DNA of 64,000 bases from positions 4,960,001 to 5,024,000 of the forward strand of contig OZ255713.1 in the NCBI GenBank assembly GCA_965276965.1, given 5' to 3'. The position numbers and the translations under genes are program-made. Below the pieces are notes generated by a model, which did not search any database, was not told the DNA's origin, and saw nothing but the letters and a program-made list of their open reading frames with translations. How positions within the stretch are numbered: the stretch's first letter is position 1; every line of letters starts with the position of its first letter. Shown here in pieces: positions 26,176 through 35,118 of this stretch. Source of the DNA: Bog-105 sp965276965. GTDB lineage: Bacteria > Acidobacteriota > Terriglobia > Bryobacterales > Bryobacteraceae.

Positions 26176-28185
26176 ATGCGGCCGCGCCTCCTGCTCCTCC
26201 TCACGCTCTGCCTAAGCCCGACGCTCAAGGCAAGCGTGGTCCGAGTCCAGATCACCTCGCGCCATGACGTCGCCGGTGGAAAGTCATTCGGGAACTCGGG
26301 TCCGTATGAAAGAATCTTCGGACGAATCTACTTCTCCGTCTCCATCAGGAACCAGCACAATGAGCGGATTGTCGATCTCAACAACGCACAAAACTTAAAG
26401 AACGGCGAAGTCGAATTCTCCTCTGATTTCATGTCGATTCGCCCCAAAGACTCGAAGAAGAGTAACGGCTCCTTGTTGCTGGAAGTCCCTAATCGAGGCA
26501 AATCGCGCATCGTCTCTCTGGTTGATGGAGGCGATTGGAATTTGTCACAATCTGCCGGTGATGCGTGGCTGCTTCGTAAGGGCTTTTCCATCGCAGCACT
26601 CGGGTGGCAATGGGATGCGACTGGTCCGGATGTCCTCCATCTCTACACTCCCGTTGCAAAGGAAAATGGGAGATCCATCGCAGGCTTGCTGCGTGGCGAC
26701 CTGATGCCTTCTAAAGTCATTGAAGAGATCCCGCTAGGCCACCTCATCACCGGCAACATTGGCGGCACAGAATACCCGGTCTCCAATCCGAATGATCGTC
26801 GCAACGTGCTCACTGTCCGCATCTCACGAAACGCGGCTCGCAAAATCATTCCCAGATCCGAATGGCAGTTTGCTCATTTCGCGAATGGGAAAATGACGCC
26901 GAGCAATCGCCACATCCATCTGAACGGCGGTTTCCAACCAGGCAAAATCTACGAATACGTTTACGTCGTAACCGACCCGGTCGTCGCCGGTCTGGGCTTC
27001 GCGGCGATTCGCGACTTCGCGTCCTACACCAAGCACAATCCCAACTCCGTCGTGCCCGCAACGCGCGTCTATGGCGAAGGAATTTCGCAGAATGGCCGCT
27101 TTCTGCGCGCCTTCCTCTTTGAAGGCTTCAACGCCGATGAATCCGGAAAGATAGCGCTTGACGGTGTCCTCGCTCATGTCGCCGGAGCTGGCCGCGGCAG
27201 CTTCAACTATCGCTTTGCCCAACCTTCGCGAGACGCTCAGCCTACCTCCTCCATCCTCTTTCCAACCGACCTGTTTCCGTTCACAGACCAGCCCCAGACA
27301 GACCCGGTCACAAGCCAAACCAGTGGCCTGCTCGATCGAGCCGTTGCCGAAAAAGTCGTTCCCAAAATCTTCCTATCGAATACCTCCTACGAATACTGGG
27401 GGCGTGCGGCCTCCCTGATTCACATCACCGCCGACGGCAAGCGCGATATGCCGATCTCGAAGGACGTCCGTATCTATCACTTCACCGGCCTGCAACATTT
27501 TTCGGGACCGTTTCCCCTTGCCAAAGGTCAAGCGGACCTCCTGGGCGACCAACCTGAGTCGCCGCTGCCCATAAAATATTTCTGGCGCAGCATGATCACA
27601 AACATGGATGCCTGGGTTCGCGCCAACACACCACCACCCGTGAGCCAGTATCCAACCCTGGCCAGTTCAACTCTTGTTCCCCTCACTGCCTATGCCTTCC
27701 CTGCCATCCCCCGCGTCACCAAGCCAAGCGAAGCAAATCAGGCCTATCGCCTCGACTTCGGTCCGAACTGGCGTAGCAGCGGCATCCTCTCCATTCAGCC
27801 GCCGAGAGTGGGCGCGCCGTTCCCGCTCTTAGTTCCCCAAGTCGATCGCGATGGAAACGAACGAGACGGCATTCATCTGCCCGAAATCACCGTGCCCCTG
27901 GCAACCTACACCGGCTGGAACCTGCGCAATCCCTCCATCGGCGCGCCGCAACAGCGTGTTTCCTTCGAAGGCTCCTATCTTCCCTTCCCCAAAACTAAAG
28001 CTGAGCGCAAGAAAACAGGCGACCCCCGCAGCTCCATCGCAGAACGTTACTCCAGCCGGCAAGAGTATCTCAGCCGCTACGAAGCAGCCCTAAAACAACT
28101 CATCCAACAGCACTGGATCCTGCCGGAAGATCGCGCCGCATTCCTCGAACGAGGCAAACAGGAGTGGGACGAAGCGACGAAGTGA
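26176..28185 (+). CDS. Exported alpha/beta-hydrolase-domain (Abhydrolase_10) protein
   Basis: A 669-residue protein with a signal peptide ('RPRLLLLLTLCLSPTLKA'). Segments of the large 'alpha/beta hydrolase domain' family are easy to see: 'RVQITSRHDVAGGKSFGNSGPYERIFGRIYFSV', 'GSLLLEVPNRGKSRIVSLV', 'WLLRKGFSIAALGWQWD', 'GRFLRAFLFEGFNADESGKIALDGVLAHVAGAGRGSFNYRFAQPSRDAQP' and 'YHFTGLQHFSG'. Length and order fit the family, which is common in Acidobacteria and some Proteobacteria. The substrate is unknown; esterase activity on plant or lipid material is a reasonable guess. The gene follows tonB by 54 bp on the same strand. Confidence 0.85.
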   Translation: MRPRLLLLLTLCLSPTLKASVVRVQITSRHDVAGGKSFGNSGPYERIFGRIYFSVSIRNQHNERIVDLNNAQNLKNGEVEFSSDFMSIRPKDSKKSNGSLLLEVPNRGKSRIVSLVDGGDWNLSQSAGDAWLLRKGFSIAALGWQWDATGPDVLHLYTPVAKENGRSIAGLLRGDLMPSKVIEEIPLGHLITGNIGGTEYPVSNPNDRRNVLTVRISRNAARKIIPRSEWQFAHFANGKMTPSNRHIHLNGGFQPGKIYEYVYVVTDPVVAGLGFAAIRDFASYTKHNPNSVVPATRVYGEGISQNGRFLRAFLFEGFNADESGKIALDGVLAHVAGAGRGSFNYRFAQPSRDAQPTSSILFPTDLFPFTDQPQTDPVTSQTSGLLDRAVAEKVVPKIFLSNTSYEYWGRAASLIHITADGKRDMPISKDVRIYHFTGLQHFSGPFPLAKGQADLLGDQPESPLPIKYFWRSMITNMDAWVRANTPPPVSQYPTLASSTLVPLTAYAFPAIPRVTKPSEANQAYRLDFGPNWRSSGILSIQPPRVGAPFPLLVPQVDRDGNERDGIHLPEITVPLATYTGWNLRNPSIGAPQQRVSFEGSYLPFPKTKAERKKTGDPRSSIAERYSSRQEYLSRYEAALKQLIQQHWILPEDRAAFLERGKQEWDEATK

Positions 28186-28186
28186 G

Positions 28187-28393
28187 GGAACCTGGGAAAC
28201 CATCGTTACCCGCATCGAGAAAGTCGAAACCGAGGCCGCCCTGAAACATGCGCGCTTTTTGAAGCCCGACATCACCAACGATGTACAAAATTGGGGTGAT
28301 GAGTTCGCTCACAAAAGTCTGCCCCGAGCGGACAACATCCATTTAAATCGGACCGGCTCAGGCTTCGACGACGTAAACCTGATTCTGCTCTAA
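28187..28393 (+). pseudogene. Orphan coding-like fragment after the hydrolase gene
   Basis: Just past the hydrolase stop, the +1 frame reads about 68 protein-like codons up to TAA 28391-28393: 'GTWETIVTRIEKVETEAALKH', then 'ARFLKPDITNDVQNWGDEF' and 'LPRADNIHLNRTGSGFDDVN'. It has no upstream start codon or ribosome site. It may be the 3' remnant of a deleted gene, or an extension the hydrolase lost by frameshift. I do not recognise the family. Confidence 0.35.
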
Positions 28394-28475
28394 CGCCTTA
28401 GAGAATCGCTCAAAGTCTTCTGGATTCGGATTTGCTTAGGAGAGGAGGGGACCGGCTGTTCGCACTCACTTTTTA

Positions 28476-30977
28476 GTGCGTCGTGAACCTCTTTTGGCTC
28501 CTGGCATGGCCATGGCGGCCGGCATTCTGGCCGCTAGTCTGATTTCCACGCTGGCGAGCGGGTTATTTGCCTGCATCTCCGTCGTGCTGGCCGTCGTAAT
28601 TCTTGTGCTGAGCCGGAAGTTCGCCAAGTCCCGACTTCAACTGGTTTCCTTCAGTCTGTTTCTGCTGGCCTGCGGTATCGGCTGCCAAATTGTGCATCGC
28701 CCGGGCCGGACACCCAAGCTGAACGTCGAAGACGCCGAAACGGTGTTGCTGTCAGGCTGCGTCGTTAATCCGCCCGTTTTCTCGCCAGGACGAGAGCAAT
28801 TCACACTGCAGCTCGCTCCAAAGTCCAACCTTCGCCTTTCCGTGGTCTTGAAAGGCGACCAGTCTCTCGCGCTTGTCTATGGACAGCAGATTGAGGTTCC
28901 CGCCAAGCTCAGATTTCCCCGGAACTTTCAGAATCCGGACGCTTTCGATTACGTCAAATATCTTGCCAACCAACATATATACTGGAACGGCTCGGTTTCG
29001 AGTCCTGGCGACATAAAAGTTCTTCCGGGACGCTGCGGGTCCCGCGCAGTCGAATGGCTCTACGGTATTCGTTCCTGGGCCCTGGACCGCATTCGGCGTC
29101 TCTACCCGGATGACCCTCATACGTCCGGACTGCTGCAAGCCACCCTGCTCGGCGAAACGAGCGGCGTCGAAAAGCGCTGGACCAACGATTTCCGCGTTAC
29201 CGGGACCTATCATGCGCTTGTCATCTCCGGCCAGCATGTCTCGGTATTGGCGCTTTCCCTTCTATTTCTTCTCCGGTTGCTTCAATTCCGCCGTGTCCCA
29301 GCACTGTGCGTTGCAACGGTCGTCGCCTGGCTTTACGCTTTCATTTCGGGCTTCAGCGCGCCCGTGGTTCGTGCCGCTGCCGGCTTCTCGCTGTTTTTGG
29401 TGGCCAGTTACTTCTTCCGACGAACGCGGATTCTCAACGTACTCGCCGCGGTAGGAATCGTATACCTGGTCCTCGATCCGAACCAGCTCTTTGACCCGAG
29501 CTTTCAGCTCTCTTTCCTGTCCGCCGCAGCCATTGCAGCCTTTGCGATCCCAGCAATGGAACGTTTCACCGAACCGTTGCGAGCGTCTGTGAAGCGATTC
29601 GAACAGATCTCCTACGATCCACAAGTCGAATGGAAAGCGGCGCAGTGGCGCGTTGAACTCCGGCTCCTGGCTGAAACGCTTCATGCCTGGACCAAGCTCC
29701 CGATTCCCAAAGCTCAGTGGATTATTTCGAAAGCCGTGATCATCGCTGTTTTCTTGGCTGAAGCGATGATCGTGTCAGCCTGTGTGCAATTTGGCCTGGC
29801 GCTTCCGATGATCAGCTATTTTCATCGTCTTTCCGTCACCGGCTTGACAGCCAACGTTCTGGTTATTCCGCTTTTTTCGATTGTGGTTCCACTCGGTTTT
29901 GCGTCTCTTCTTACCGGCTGGCATGTGCTGGCTGCTGCTACGGCTATGTTTCTACACTGGGCAGAGGCGGTGGCCACCTGGCACGTGCGATTCGAACCCG
30001 CGTGGCGGATGGCTGCGATCCCTTTGCCCGTTTCAGTTGCCTTCTCGGCATCCTTGATCGGTTTGGCGATCGCGCTCCGGCGGCGGCGCATCATCGTCCC
30101 GGCTTTAACAATAGCTGTCACTTTGTTCGGAGTCATCTGCTGGCAACCCTGGAAGCCGCTCATCGCTCCCGGAAAGCTCGAGGTGACCGCCATCGACGTC
30201 AGCCAGGGGGATAGCATTCTGCTCGTCCTTCCCGACGGTAAAACCATGCTGGTGGATGCCGGCGGTTTTCCCGGCATGGAGCGTATGGTCCGCAAGCCGC
30301 AAATCGATATGGGCGAAGACGTAGTCTCTCCTTATCTCTGGAGCCGCCGAATCCGCCACCTGGACTATGCTGTTCTTACCCACGGTCACTCGGATCACAT
30401 GGCGGGCCTAGGCGCGATCCTGGATAATTTCCGGCCCAGTGAACTATGGATCGGGGTGGAACCGGAAAGCGCGGAGTGGAGAGAGGTCAGGCGGCATGCA
30501 ACAGTTGACAACGTTCCTATCGTCTCGCTTCGCCGAGGCGCTCCCGAAAGATTATTGGGAGGGGCGAACTTCCGGGTGTTAGCGCCTTCCGCAGACTATG
30601 TGCCTGGCGAAAGCGCCGCGAACAACGACTCGCTTGTACTTGAAATTACCTACGGAACGCAGCGCATCCTTTTGACGGGCGATGCCGAGCGGCCGGTAGA
30701 AGACGACCTGGTGAATAGCGGCAACCTCAAACCGGTGACCCTACTTAAAGTGGGACACCACGGTAGCAAGACATCCTCCTCCGAAGAATTCCTGTCGCAA
30801 TTGAACCCCAACTTTGCGTTCATTTCGGATGGCTATAAAAACCAGTTCCACCATCCCCACCCCACCGTCCTCGACCGCCTGGCCGCGCATCATGTCGCAG
30901 TTTTTCGCACCGACGTGAACGGACTAAGCACCTTCCTGACGGACGGAAACAAAGTTGAAATCAAAACATTCCATTAG
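28476..30977 (+). CDS. comEC: ComEC/Rec2-family DNA uptake channel
   Basis: The 833-residue protein starts at GTG 28476. It has all three ComEC parts. An N-terminal OB-like domain flanked by helices carries 'LSGCVVNPPVFSPGREQFTLQL' and 'YGQQIEVPAKLRFPRNFQNPDAFDYVKYLA'. The central Competence membrane domain is marked by 'LLQATLLGETSGVEKRWTNDFRVTGTYHALVISGQHVSVLAL' and 'DPNQLFDPSFQLSFLSAAAI'. A C-terminal metallo-beta-lactamase domain has 'VLTHGHSDHMAGL', 'LLTGDAERPVEDDL' and 'KVGHHGSKTSSSEEFL'. ComEC forms the inner-membrane pore for single-stranded DNA in natural transformation. Its presence alone does not show competence. No other com genes are nearby. Confidence 0.95.
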   Translation: MRREPLLAPGMAMAAGILAASLISTLASGLFACISVVLAVVILVLSRKFAKSRLQLVSFSLFLLACGIGCQIVHRPGRTPKLNVEDAETVLLSGCVVNPPVFSPGREQFTLQLAPKSNLRLSVVLKGDQSLALVYGQQIEVPAKLRFPRNFQNPDAFDYVKYLANQHIYWNGSVSSPGDIKVLPGRCGSRAVEWLYGIRSWALDRIRRLYPDDPHTSGLLQATLLGETSGVEKRWTNDFRVTGTYHALVISGQHVSVLALSLLFLLRLLQFRRVPALCVATVVAWLYAFISGFSAPVVRAAAGFSLFLVASYFFRRTRILNVLAAVGIVYLVLDPNQLFDPSFQLSFLSAAAIAAFAIPAMERFTEPLRASVKRFEQISYDPQVEWKAAQWRVELRLLAETLHAWTKLPIPKAQWIISKAVIIAVFLAEAMIVSACVQFGLALPMISYFHRLSVTGLTANVLVIPLFSIVVPLGFASLLTGWHVLAAATAMFLHWAEAVATWHVRFEPAWRMAAIPLPVSVAFSASLIGLAIALRRRRIIVPALTIAVTLFGVICWQPWKPLIAPGKLEVTAIDVSQGDSILLVLPDGKTMLVDAGGFPGMERMVRKPQIDMGEDVVSPYLWSRRIRHLDYAVLTHGHSDHMAGLGAILDNFRPSELWIGVEPESAEWREVRRHATVDNVPIVSLRRGAPERLLGGANFRVLAPSADYVPGESAANNDSLVLEITYGTQRILLTGDAERPVEDDLVNSGNLKPVTLLKVGHHGSKTSSSEEFLSQLNPNFAFISDGYKNQFHHPHPTVLDRLAAHHVAVFRTDVNGLSTFLTDGNKVEIKTFH

Positions 30978-31077
30978 CGGATGATCGCCGCAGTTCGCAT
31001 CGTCTACTCCTTTTCGTGTAAGTACCGTGTAAGCCCGACCTCTTTGGAAGACTAAACTGAAGAGGGAGGAACGTTTA

Positions 31078-31359
31078 TTGGAGAACAACAATGGAGCAGG
31101 CTGGGCATGGTTTGCCGGAGGGATCATTCTAGGGGCCGCAGTAGCACTCTTATTGGCGCCTGAAGCGGGAGAAGGCACCCGCCGAAAATTGACCAAACAG
31201 GCCTCACGTGGTCGAAAGGCGCTCAGCGAATCGAGCCAGGACATCGTGGAACGAGGCCGGGAGCTGTATGAACGGGGCCGTGAACTGGCTGAAGAGGCCG
31301 CCGAGCTTTTCGAACGCGGGCGCTCCATCGCTGAGAAGAACATTCAAGACGCTATCTAG
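31078..31359 (+). CDS. YtxH-domain small membrane protein
   Basis: A 93-residue protein starting at TTG 31078 behind a GGAGGAA ribosome site. One N-terminal membrane helix ('WAWFAGGIILGAAVALLLAPEAG') is followed by a charged helix ('GRELYERGRELAEEAAELFERGRSIAEK'), which is the YtxH pattern. The role of the family is unclear; Bacillus members are linked to general stress. It is followed within 14 bp by the P5C dehydrogenase gene, so the two are probably co-transcribed. Confidence 0.85.
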   Translation: MENNNGAGWAWFAGGIILGAAVALLLAPEAGEGTRRKLTKQASRGRKALSESSQDIVERGRELYERGRELAEEAAELFERGRSIAEKNIQDAI

Positions 31360-31372
31360 CGGAGGAAACCAG

Positions 31373-32950
31373 ATGTCTGCACTTGCTACACCAACCGAGC
31401 AACTTTCTTCGTTCGTCAACGAGCCTTACGCCGACTTCAGCGAGCCAGCCAATGCAGAGAAGATGCGTGCGGCGCTTGCTGCCGTCCGGTCAGAATTCGG
31501 AAAAGAGTATGATCTGCTCCTGGCGGGCGAACGGCGCAAATCATCATCGAAATTGGAGTCGGTCAACCCGTCAAAACCTTCTGAGATCGTCGGGGTTCAC
31601 CAGAAGGCTTCGGAAGCTGACGCGCGCGAGGCCGTTGAGGCAGCATTCGCCTATTTCGAGGAGTGGCGAGCGCGGTCTATGGTGGAACGGGCTCGACTTC
31701 TCTGGCGAGCAGCCGAAATTCTTCGCGATCGCAAGTATGAATTCGATGCCTGGCTGGTGTTTGAATCGGGCAAGACCTGGGCAGAAGCGGAAGGCGACGT
31801 ATCCGAGGCAATCGATTTCTGCGACTACTATGCTCGGCAGGCCATAAAACTTGCGCAGCCCGATCCCTTGGTCCAATTAAACGGCGAACGAGATGAGATG
31901 GTCTATCTTCCATTAGGGGTCGGCGTTGTCATCCCGCCTTGGAACTTTCCGCTCGCCATCCTGGTCGGTATGACCACCGCGGCTCTGGTCACAGGGAACA
32001 CAGTTGTCATCAAGCCTTCGAGCGACACGCCGACTATCGCGGCAAAATTCGCCGAAGTTCTTTTGGAGGCAGGGTTTCCCCCGCACAGCTTCTCTTTGTT
32101 GACTGGTAGCGGCGGCGTGATCGGAGACGTCCTGGTCTCTCATCCGAAGACACGTTTCATCTCATTTACCGGATCCCGGGATGTGGGGATTCGCGTTAAC
32201 GAGCTTGCTGCAAAAACACCCAAGGGTCAACTCTGGCTCAAGCGCGTCGTTGCGGAAATGGGCGGGAAAGACGGGATCATCGTGGATCGAGAAGTCGACC
32301 TCGATCAGGCGGTCACCGGCGTCCTTTATTCCGCTTTCGGCTTCCAGGGACAAAAGTGTTCGGCGTGTTCACGCGCCATTGTCGACGAATCGATCTACGA
32401 CGAGTTTCTCGCCAAACTCAAGGATCAGGTTGAAAAACTTACGGTCGGCCCTTCGAATGAGTTCAGCAACTATATGGGTCCGGTGATTAACAAGGGAGCC
32501 CAAGAAAGCATTCTGCGCTACATCGAGATCGGAAAGAAGGAGGGAAGGCTGATTACCGGAGGAGAATCCCTCCCCGGCGATGGCTATTTCATTATGCCGA
32601 CTGTATTCGCCGACGTCCAATCGTCAGCTCGTATTTTCCAGGAAGAAATCTTCGGTCCAGTGCTGGCGATCACCAAGGCGAAAGACTTCGATCATGCTCT
32701 GCAGCTGGCAAACGACTCCGAGTATGGCTTAACTGGCGCGGTATTCACCACGAATCCAAAAAAAATCGAGAAAGCCAAGCATCAATTCTTTGTCGGAAAC
32801 TTGTACATCAATCGCAAATGTACGGGAGCCATGGTGGGCGCTCATCCATTTGGGGGCTTTAATATGTCCGGCACCGATTCCAAGGCTGGCGGTCCCGACT
32901 ATCTGCTCCAGTTCGTACAGGGTAAATCGATTGCCGAAAAAATCGTGTAA
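31373..32950 (+). CDS. pruA: L-glutamate gamma-semialdehyde (P5C) dehydrogenase
   Basis: The start at ATG 31373 follows GGAGGAAA and gives 525 residues; a longer frame from 31208 overlaps ytxH and is not used. The aldehyde dehydrogenase signatures are intact: 'VVIPPWNFPLAI' for NAD binding, 'SFTGSRDVG', general base Glu295 ('VAEMGGKD') and nucleophile Cys329 ('FGFQGQKCSACSRAI'). The long N-terminal part ('FSEPANAEKMRAALAAVRSEFGKEYDLLLAGER') and 'YINRKCTGAMVGAHPFGGFNMSGTDSKAGGPDYLLQF' near the end are specific for the RocA/PruA group. It oxidises glutamate-5-semialdehyde to glutamate in proline and arginine breakdown. No proline dehydrogenase is adjacent. Confidence 0.93.
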   Translation: MSALATPTEQLSSFVNEPYADFSEPANAEKMRAALAAVRSEFGKEYDLLLAGERRKSSSKLESVNPSKPSEIVGVHQKASEADAREAVEAAFAYFEEWRARSMVERARLLWRAAEILRDRKYEFDAWLVFESGKTWAEAEGDVSEAIDFCDYYARQAIKLAQPDPLVQLNGERDEMVYLPLGVGVVIPPWNFPLAILVGMTTAALVTGNTVVIKPSSDTPTIAAKFAEVLLEAGFPPHSFSLLTGSGGVIGDVLVSHPKTRFISFTGSRDVGIRVNELAAKTPKGQLWLKRVVAEMGGKDGIIVDREVDLDQAVTGVLYSAFGFQGQKCSACSRAIVDESIYDEFLAKLKDQVEKLTVGPSNEFSNYMGPVINKGAQESILRYIEIGKKEGRLITGGESLPGDGYFIMPTVFADVQSSARIFQEEIFGPVLAITKAKDFDHALQLANDSEYGLTGAVFTTNPKKIEKAKHQFFVGNLYINRKCTGAMVGAHPFGGFNMSGTDSKAGGPDYLLQFVQGKSIAEKIV

Positions 32951-33012
32951 TCCCGGCGCGATATACTGACAATGCCCCGATTTGAGGGGACTATTCGGTC
33001 ACAACTCTAGGG

Positions 33013-33064
33013 TCGATCACGATCGACGCGACAAAGGGGGGAGCCTCAGTGAGGTTTCCCCTTT
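33013..33064. terminator. Paired hairpins between convergent genes
   Basis: GTCGAT/ATCGAC form a short stem at about 33013-33028. A larger hairpin pairs AAAGGGG (33033-33039) with CCCCTTT (33058-33064), with CCTC/GAGG inside. It lies between pruA and the chemoreceptor gene, which end facing each other, so it may stop transcription from either side. Confidence 0.55.
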
Positions 33065-33097
33065 CGCTTTCACTAATTGGCTTTGTGTTGAAGCGAC

Positions 33098-34573
33098 TTA
33101 TGCGAATGCCGTCTCGCGATGAGGCTGCGGCAATCTTTCATAGGACTGGGCAGAGTCGTCCACGATCGCTTTCAGCTCCTCGACGATCTGCTGAAGGGCA
33201 CGTGCTTGCGAATCCATCTGACGACTTGCGGTGCTGCCTTCCTGAGCGCTTGCAGCCGTACGTTGGGTAACTTGTTCCATCCGGGCAAGTCCGTCGGAGA
33301 CCTGTGAGATACCGCGCGCCTGTTCCTGGCTTGCCATATTGACACTGCTCACCATCTCTCGCACTTGGGCTGCGCTCTCCGTGATGGCTTGAATAACGGC
33401 CACTACTTCACTGAGTTTTGTGCTGCCTTCGTTGGAGCTCGAAACAGAAGCCGCAATCATCTCAGATGTATTGCGCGCCGCTTCTGAACAACGTTGCGCC
33501 AGCGTTCTCACTTCATCCGCCACGACTGCGAAACCTAAGCCGGCTTCGCCAGCTCGCGCCGCTTCCACAGCCGCATTCAGGGCCAGCAGATTTGTCTGTG
33601 AGGCAATCTGCTCGATCACGGTAATGATTTGCGCGACCTTCTTGCTGGATGCAGTGATGTTCTGCATGCTCGAGATCATCTTCTCGAGAGCTTGGTTCGC
33701 CTGCTGAACCTGCGAGTCAACCTTCGAAACAACCGCGGCCGCAGCCTGGGCATTTTCGGCATTCCGCTGTGTCATAGAGCTAATTTCAGTGCTCGATGCC
33801 GAAGTCTCTTCGAGTGATGCAGCTTGTTCCCCTGCGCCAGCAGCTAATTGCTCGCTCAGGGCGGAAATCTGTTCCGACGCTTGAATGACTTCATCCGCTG
33901 TTCCCGACATCTTCAGTGACATCTGTCGTAAGACGGAGGTGACGCCTCGTACGACCCAGAGAACCGCCAGTCCGACTCCCAACGAGAGAAGAAGGAGGCT
34001 AATTGCCATCCAGCGGCTGCGAACAGGAAGCTGCACGGCTCGCGCCTTCTCCTGTTCCAGGTCTCGATGAGCGATTCGCACGATATCGCCGGCGGCCTGT
34101 TGCACACTCATAGCCTGCGGAGAGACCTTTTCGTCGAACACCTTGAAGGCGTTTTGATAATCCTGCTTGCTGCAAAGCTGCCACATTTCTTCATGGGCCG
34201 GCAACCAGGTAGCAAGAGCAGAACTCATACGCGAATTGGCCGTGCGTCCTTCTGTACCGGAAGTCAAAGATCGAAGCTGACCTAAATTTTCACTCAACTT
34301 CTTAGCATCGGAAGAAAAAGACTGATGCAGATTGGAAGCACGAGACTGATCGCCCAGAGCAAGACGAAATAACAAAGCACGCTCCGCACTTAACATGTTC
34401 GATGCACTCGTCGCCGTAGCTCCTGCCAACTCTAAGCTGCGCGAGGTCACCGATGCGGTTTGGGATAGTTCACTTCCCAAATTCTCCGTAGTGTACAGCG
34501 ACGAAATGCTCAACAACAAACTAAGGACCAGGAAGCTGCCGCTTCCTGCCATCAACTTTTTTCCGATTGTCAT
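33098..34573 (-). CDS. Methyl-accepting chemotaxis protein
   Basis: The 491-residue protein has two membrane helices ('LMAGSGSFLVLSLLLSISSLY' and 'WMAISLLLLSLGVGLAVLWVV') enclosing a ~165-residue four-helix-bundle periplasmic sensor. A cytoplasmic coiled coil follows. The signalling tip is present: 'VIEQIASQTNLLALNAAVEAARAGEAGLGFAVVADEVRTLAQRCSEAARNTSEMI'. No C-terminal CheR-binding pentapeptide is obvious ('...PQPHRETAFA'). It would sense a ligand and control CheA activity. No other chemotaxis genes lie in the window. A ligand cannot be named. The TonB-C gene lies just upstream on the same strand. Confidence 0.94.
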   Translation of the reverse strand: MTIGKKLMAGSGSFLVLSLLLSISSLYTTENLGSELSQTASVTSRSLELAGATATSASNMLSAERALLFRLALGDQSRASNLHQSFSSDAKKLSENLGQLRSLTSGTEGRTANSRMSSALATWLPAHEEMWQLCSKQDYQNAFKVFDEKVSPQAMSVQQAAGDIVRIAHRDLEQEKARAVQLPVRSRWMAISLLLLSLGVGLAVLWVVRGVTSVLRQMSLKMSGTADEVIQASEQISALSEQLAAGAGEQAASLEETSASSTEISSMTQRNAENAQAAAAVVSKVDSQVQQANQALEKMISSMQNITASSKKVAQIITVIEQIASQTNLLALNAAVEAARAGEAGLGFAVVADEVRTLAQRCSEAARNTSEMIAASVSSSNEGSTKLSEVVAVIQAITESAAQVREMVSSVNMASQEQARGISQVSDGLARMEQVTQRTAASAQEGSTASRQMDSQARALQQIVEELKAIVDDSAQSYERLPQPHRETAFA

Positions 34574-34594
34574 ACCTTAACTACCTTTTACTTG

Positions 34595-34984
34595 TTAGGA
34601 ACCGAAGCTAAAATTCACGCGTACTAACGCCTTGGAAGCTTTGCCGTCTGCCTGGAAGGGTCTGAACGTCCACTTCTTTCCGGCAGCAACGGCAGCGTTT
34701 CCCAGAACCGGGTTGCCAGAAATAACGTCGACTTTCTCTACCGTTCCGGTCTCGCTCACCGTCAGGTCACACGCAACCTGTCCGGAAAGGTGAAGCTGGC
34801 GTGCAATGGGAGGAACGGCCGGGGCCACTTCAGAAACGATCGCCTTTTTGGCCTGGTCTTCCGGAACACGAATGATATCTGCCATGGCGGCTTGGCCGGC
34901 AAATGTCATCGCGATTGCGCCGAGAAGAAGAAAGCTGGAGGAGCGGCGGGAGCCGTTGGATGGAATGAAAGTTTTGGTAAGCAT
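34595..34984 (-). CDS. Periplasmic TonB C-terminal-domain protein
   Basis: This 129-residue protein has a typical signal peptide ('SSSFLLLGAIAMTFAGQAAMA') followed almost at once by a TonB-C domain: 'VAPAVPPIARQLHLSGQVACDLTVSETGTVEKVDVISGNPVLGNAAVAAGKKWTFRPFQADGK'. It lacks the membrane anchor and proline-rich spacer of a real energy transducer, so it should be a free periplasmic protein. Such stand-alone domains are frequent in Acidobacteria, and may bind peptidoglycan or TonB boxes without transducing energy. It sits ~20 bp upstream of the chemoreceptor gene, same strand, possibly in one transcript. Confidence 0.8.
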   Translation of the reverse strand: MLTKTFIPSNGSRRSSSFLLLGAIAMTFAGQAAMADIIRVPEDQAKKAIVSEVAPAVPPIARQLHLSGQVACDLTVSETGTVEKVDVISGNPVLGNAAVAAGKKWTFRPFQADGKASKALVRVNFSFGS

Positions 34985-35118
34985 AACCTTTGATCACTCT
35001 CCTTATCGGCAGAAAACTCCCAGTACTTTACCCTCACTGAAACTCAGAACTCCGAATCCTCCCGAGCGCACCTAAGGATTTCTCCGTATGACTTGTCCCC
35101 CCGTACGAAGATGAGTTC

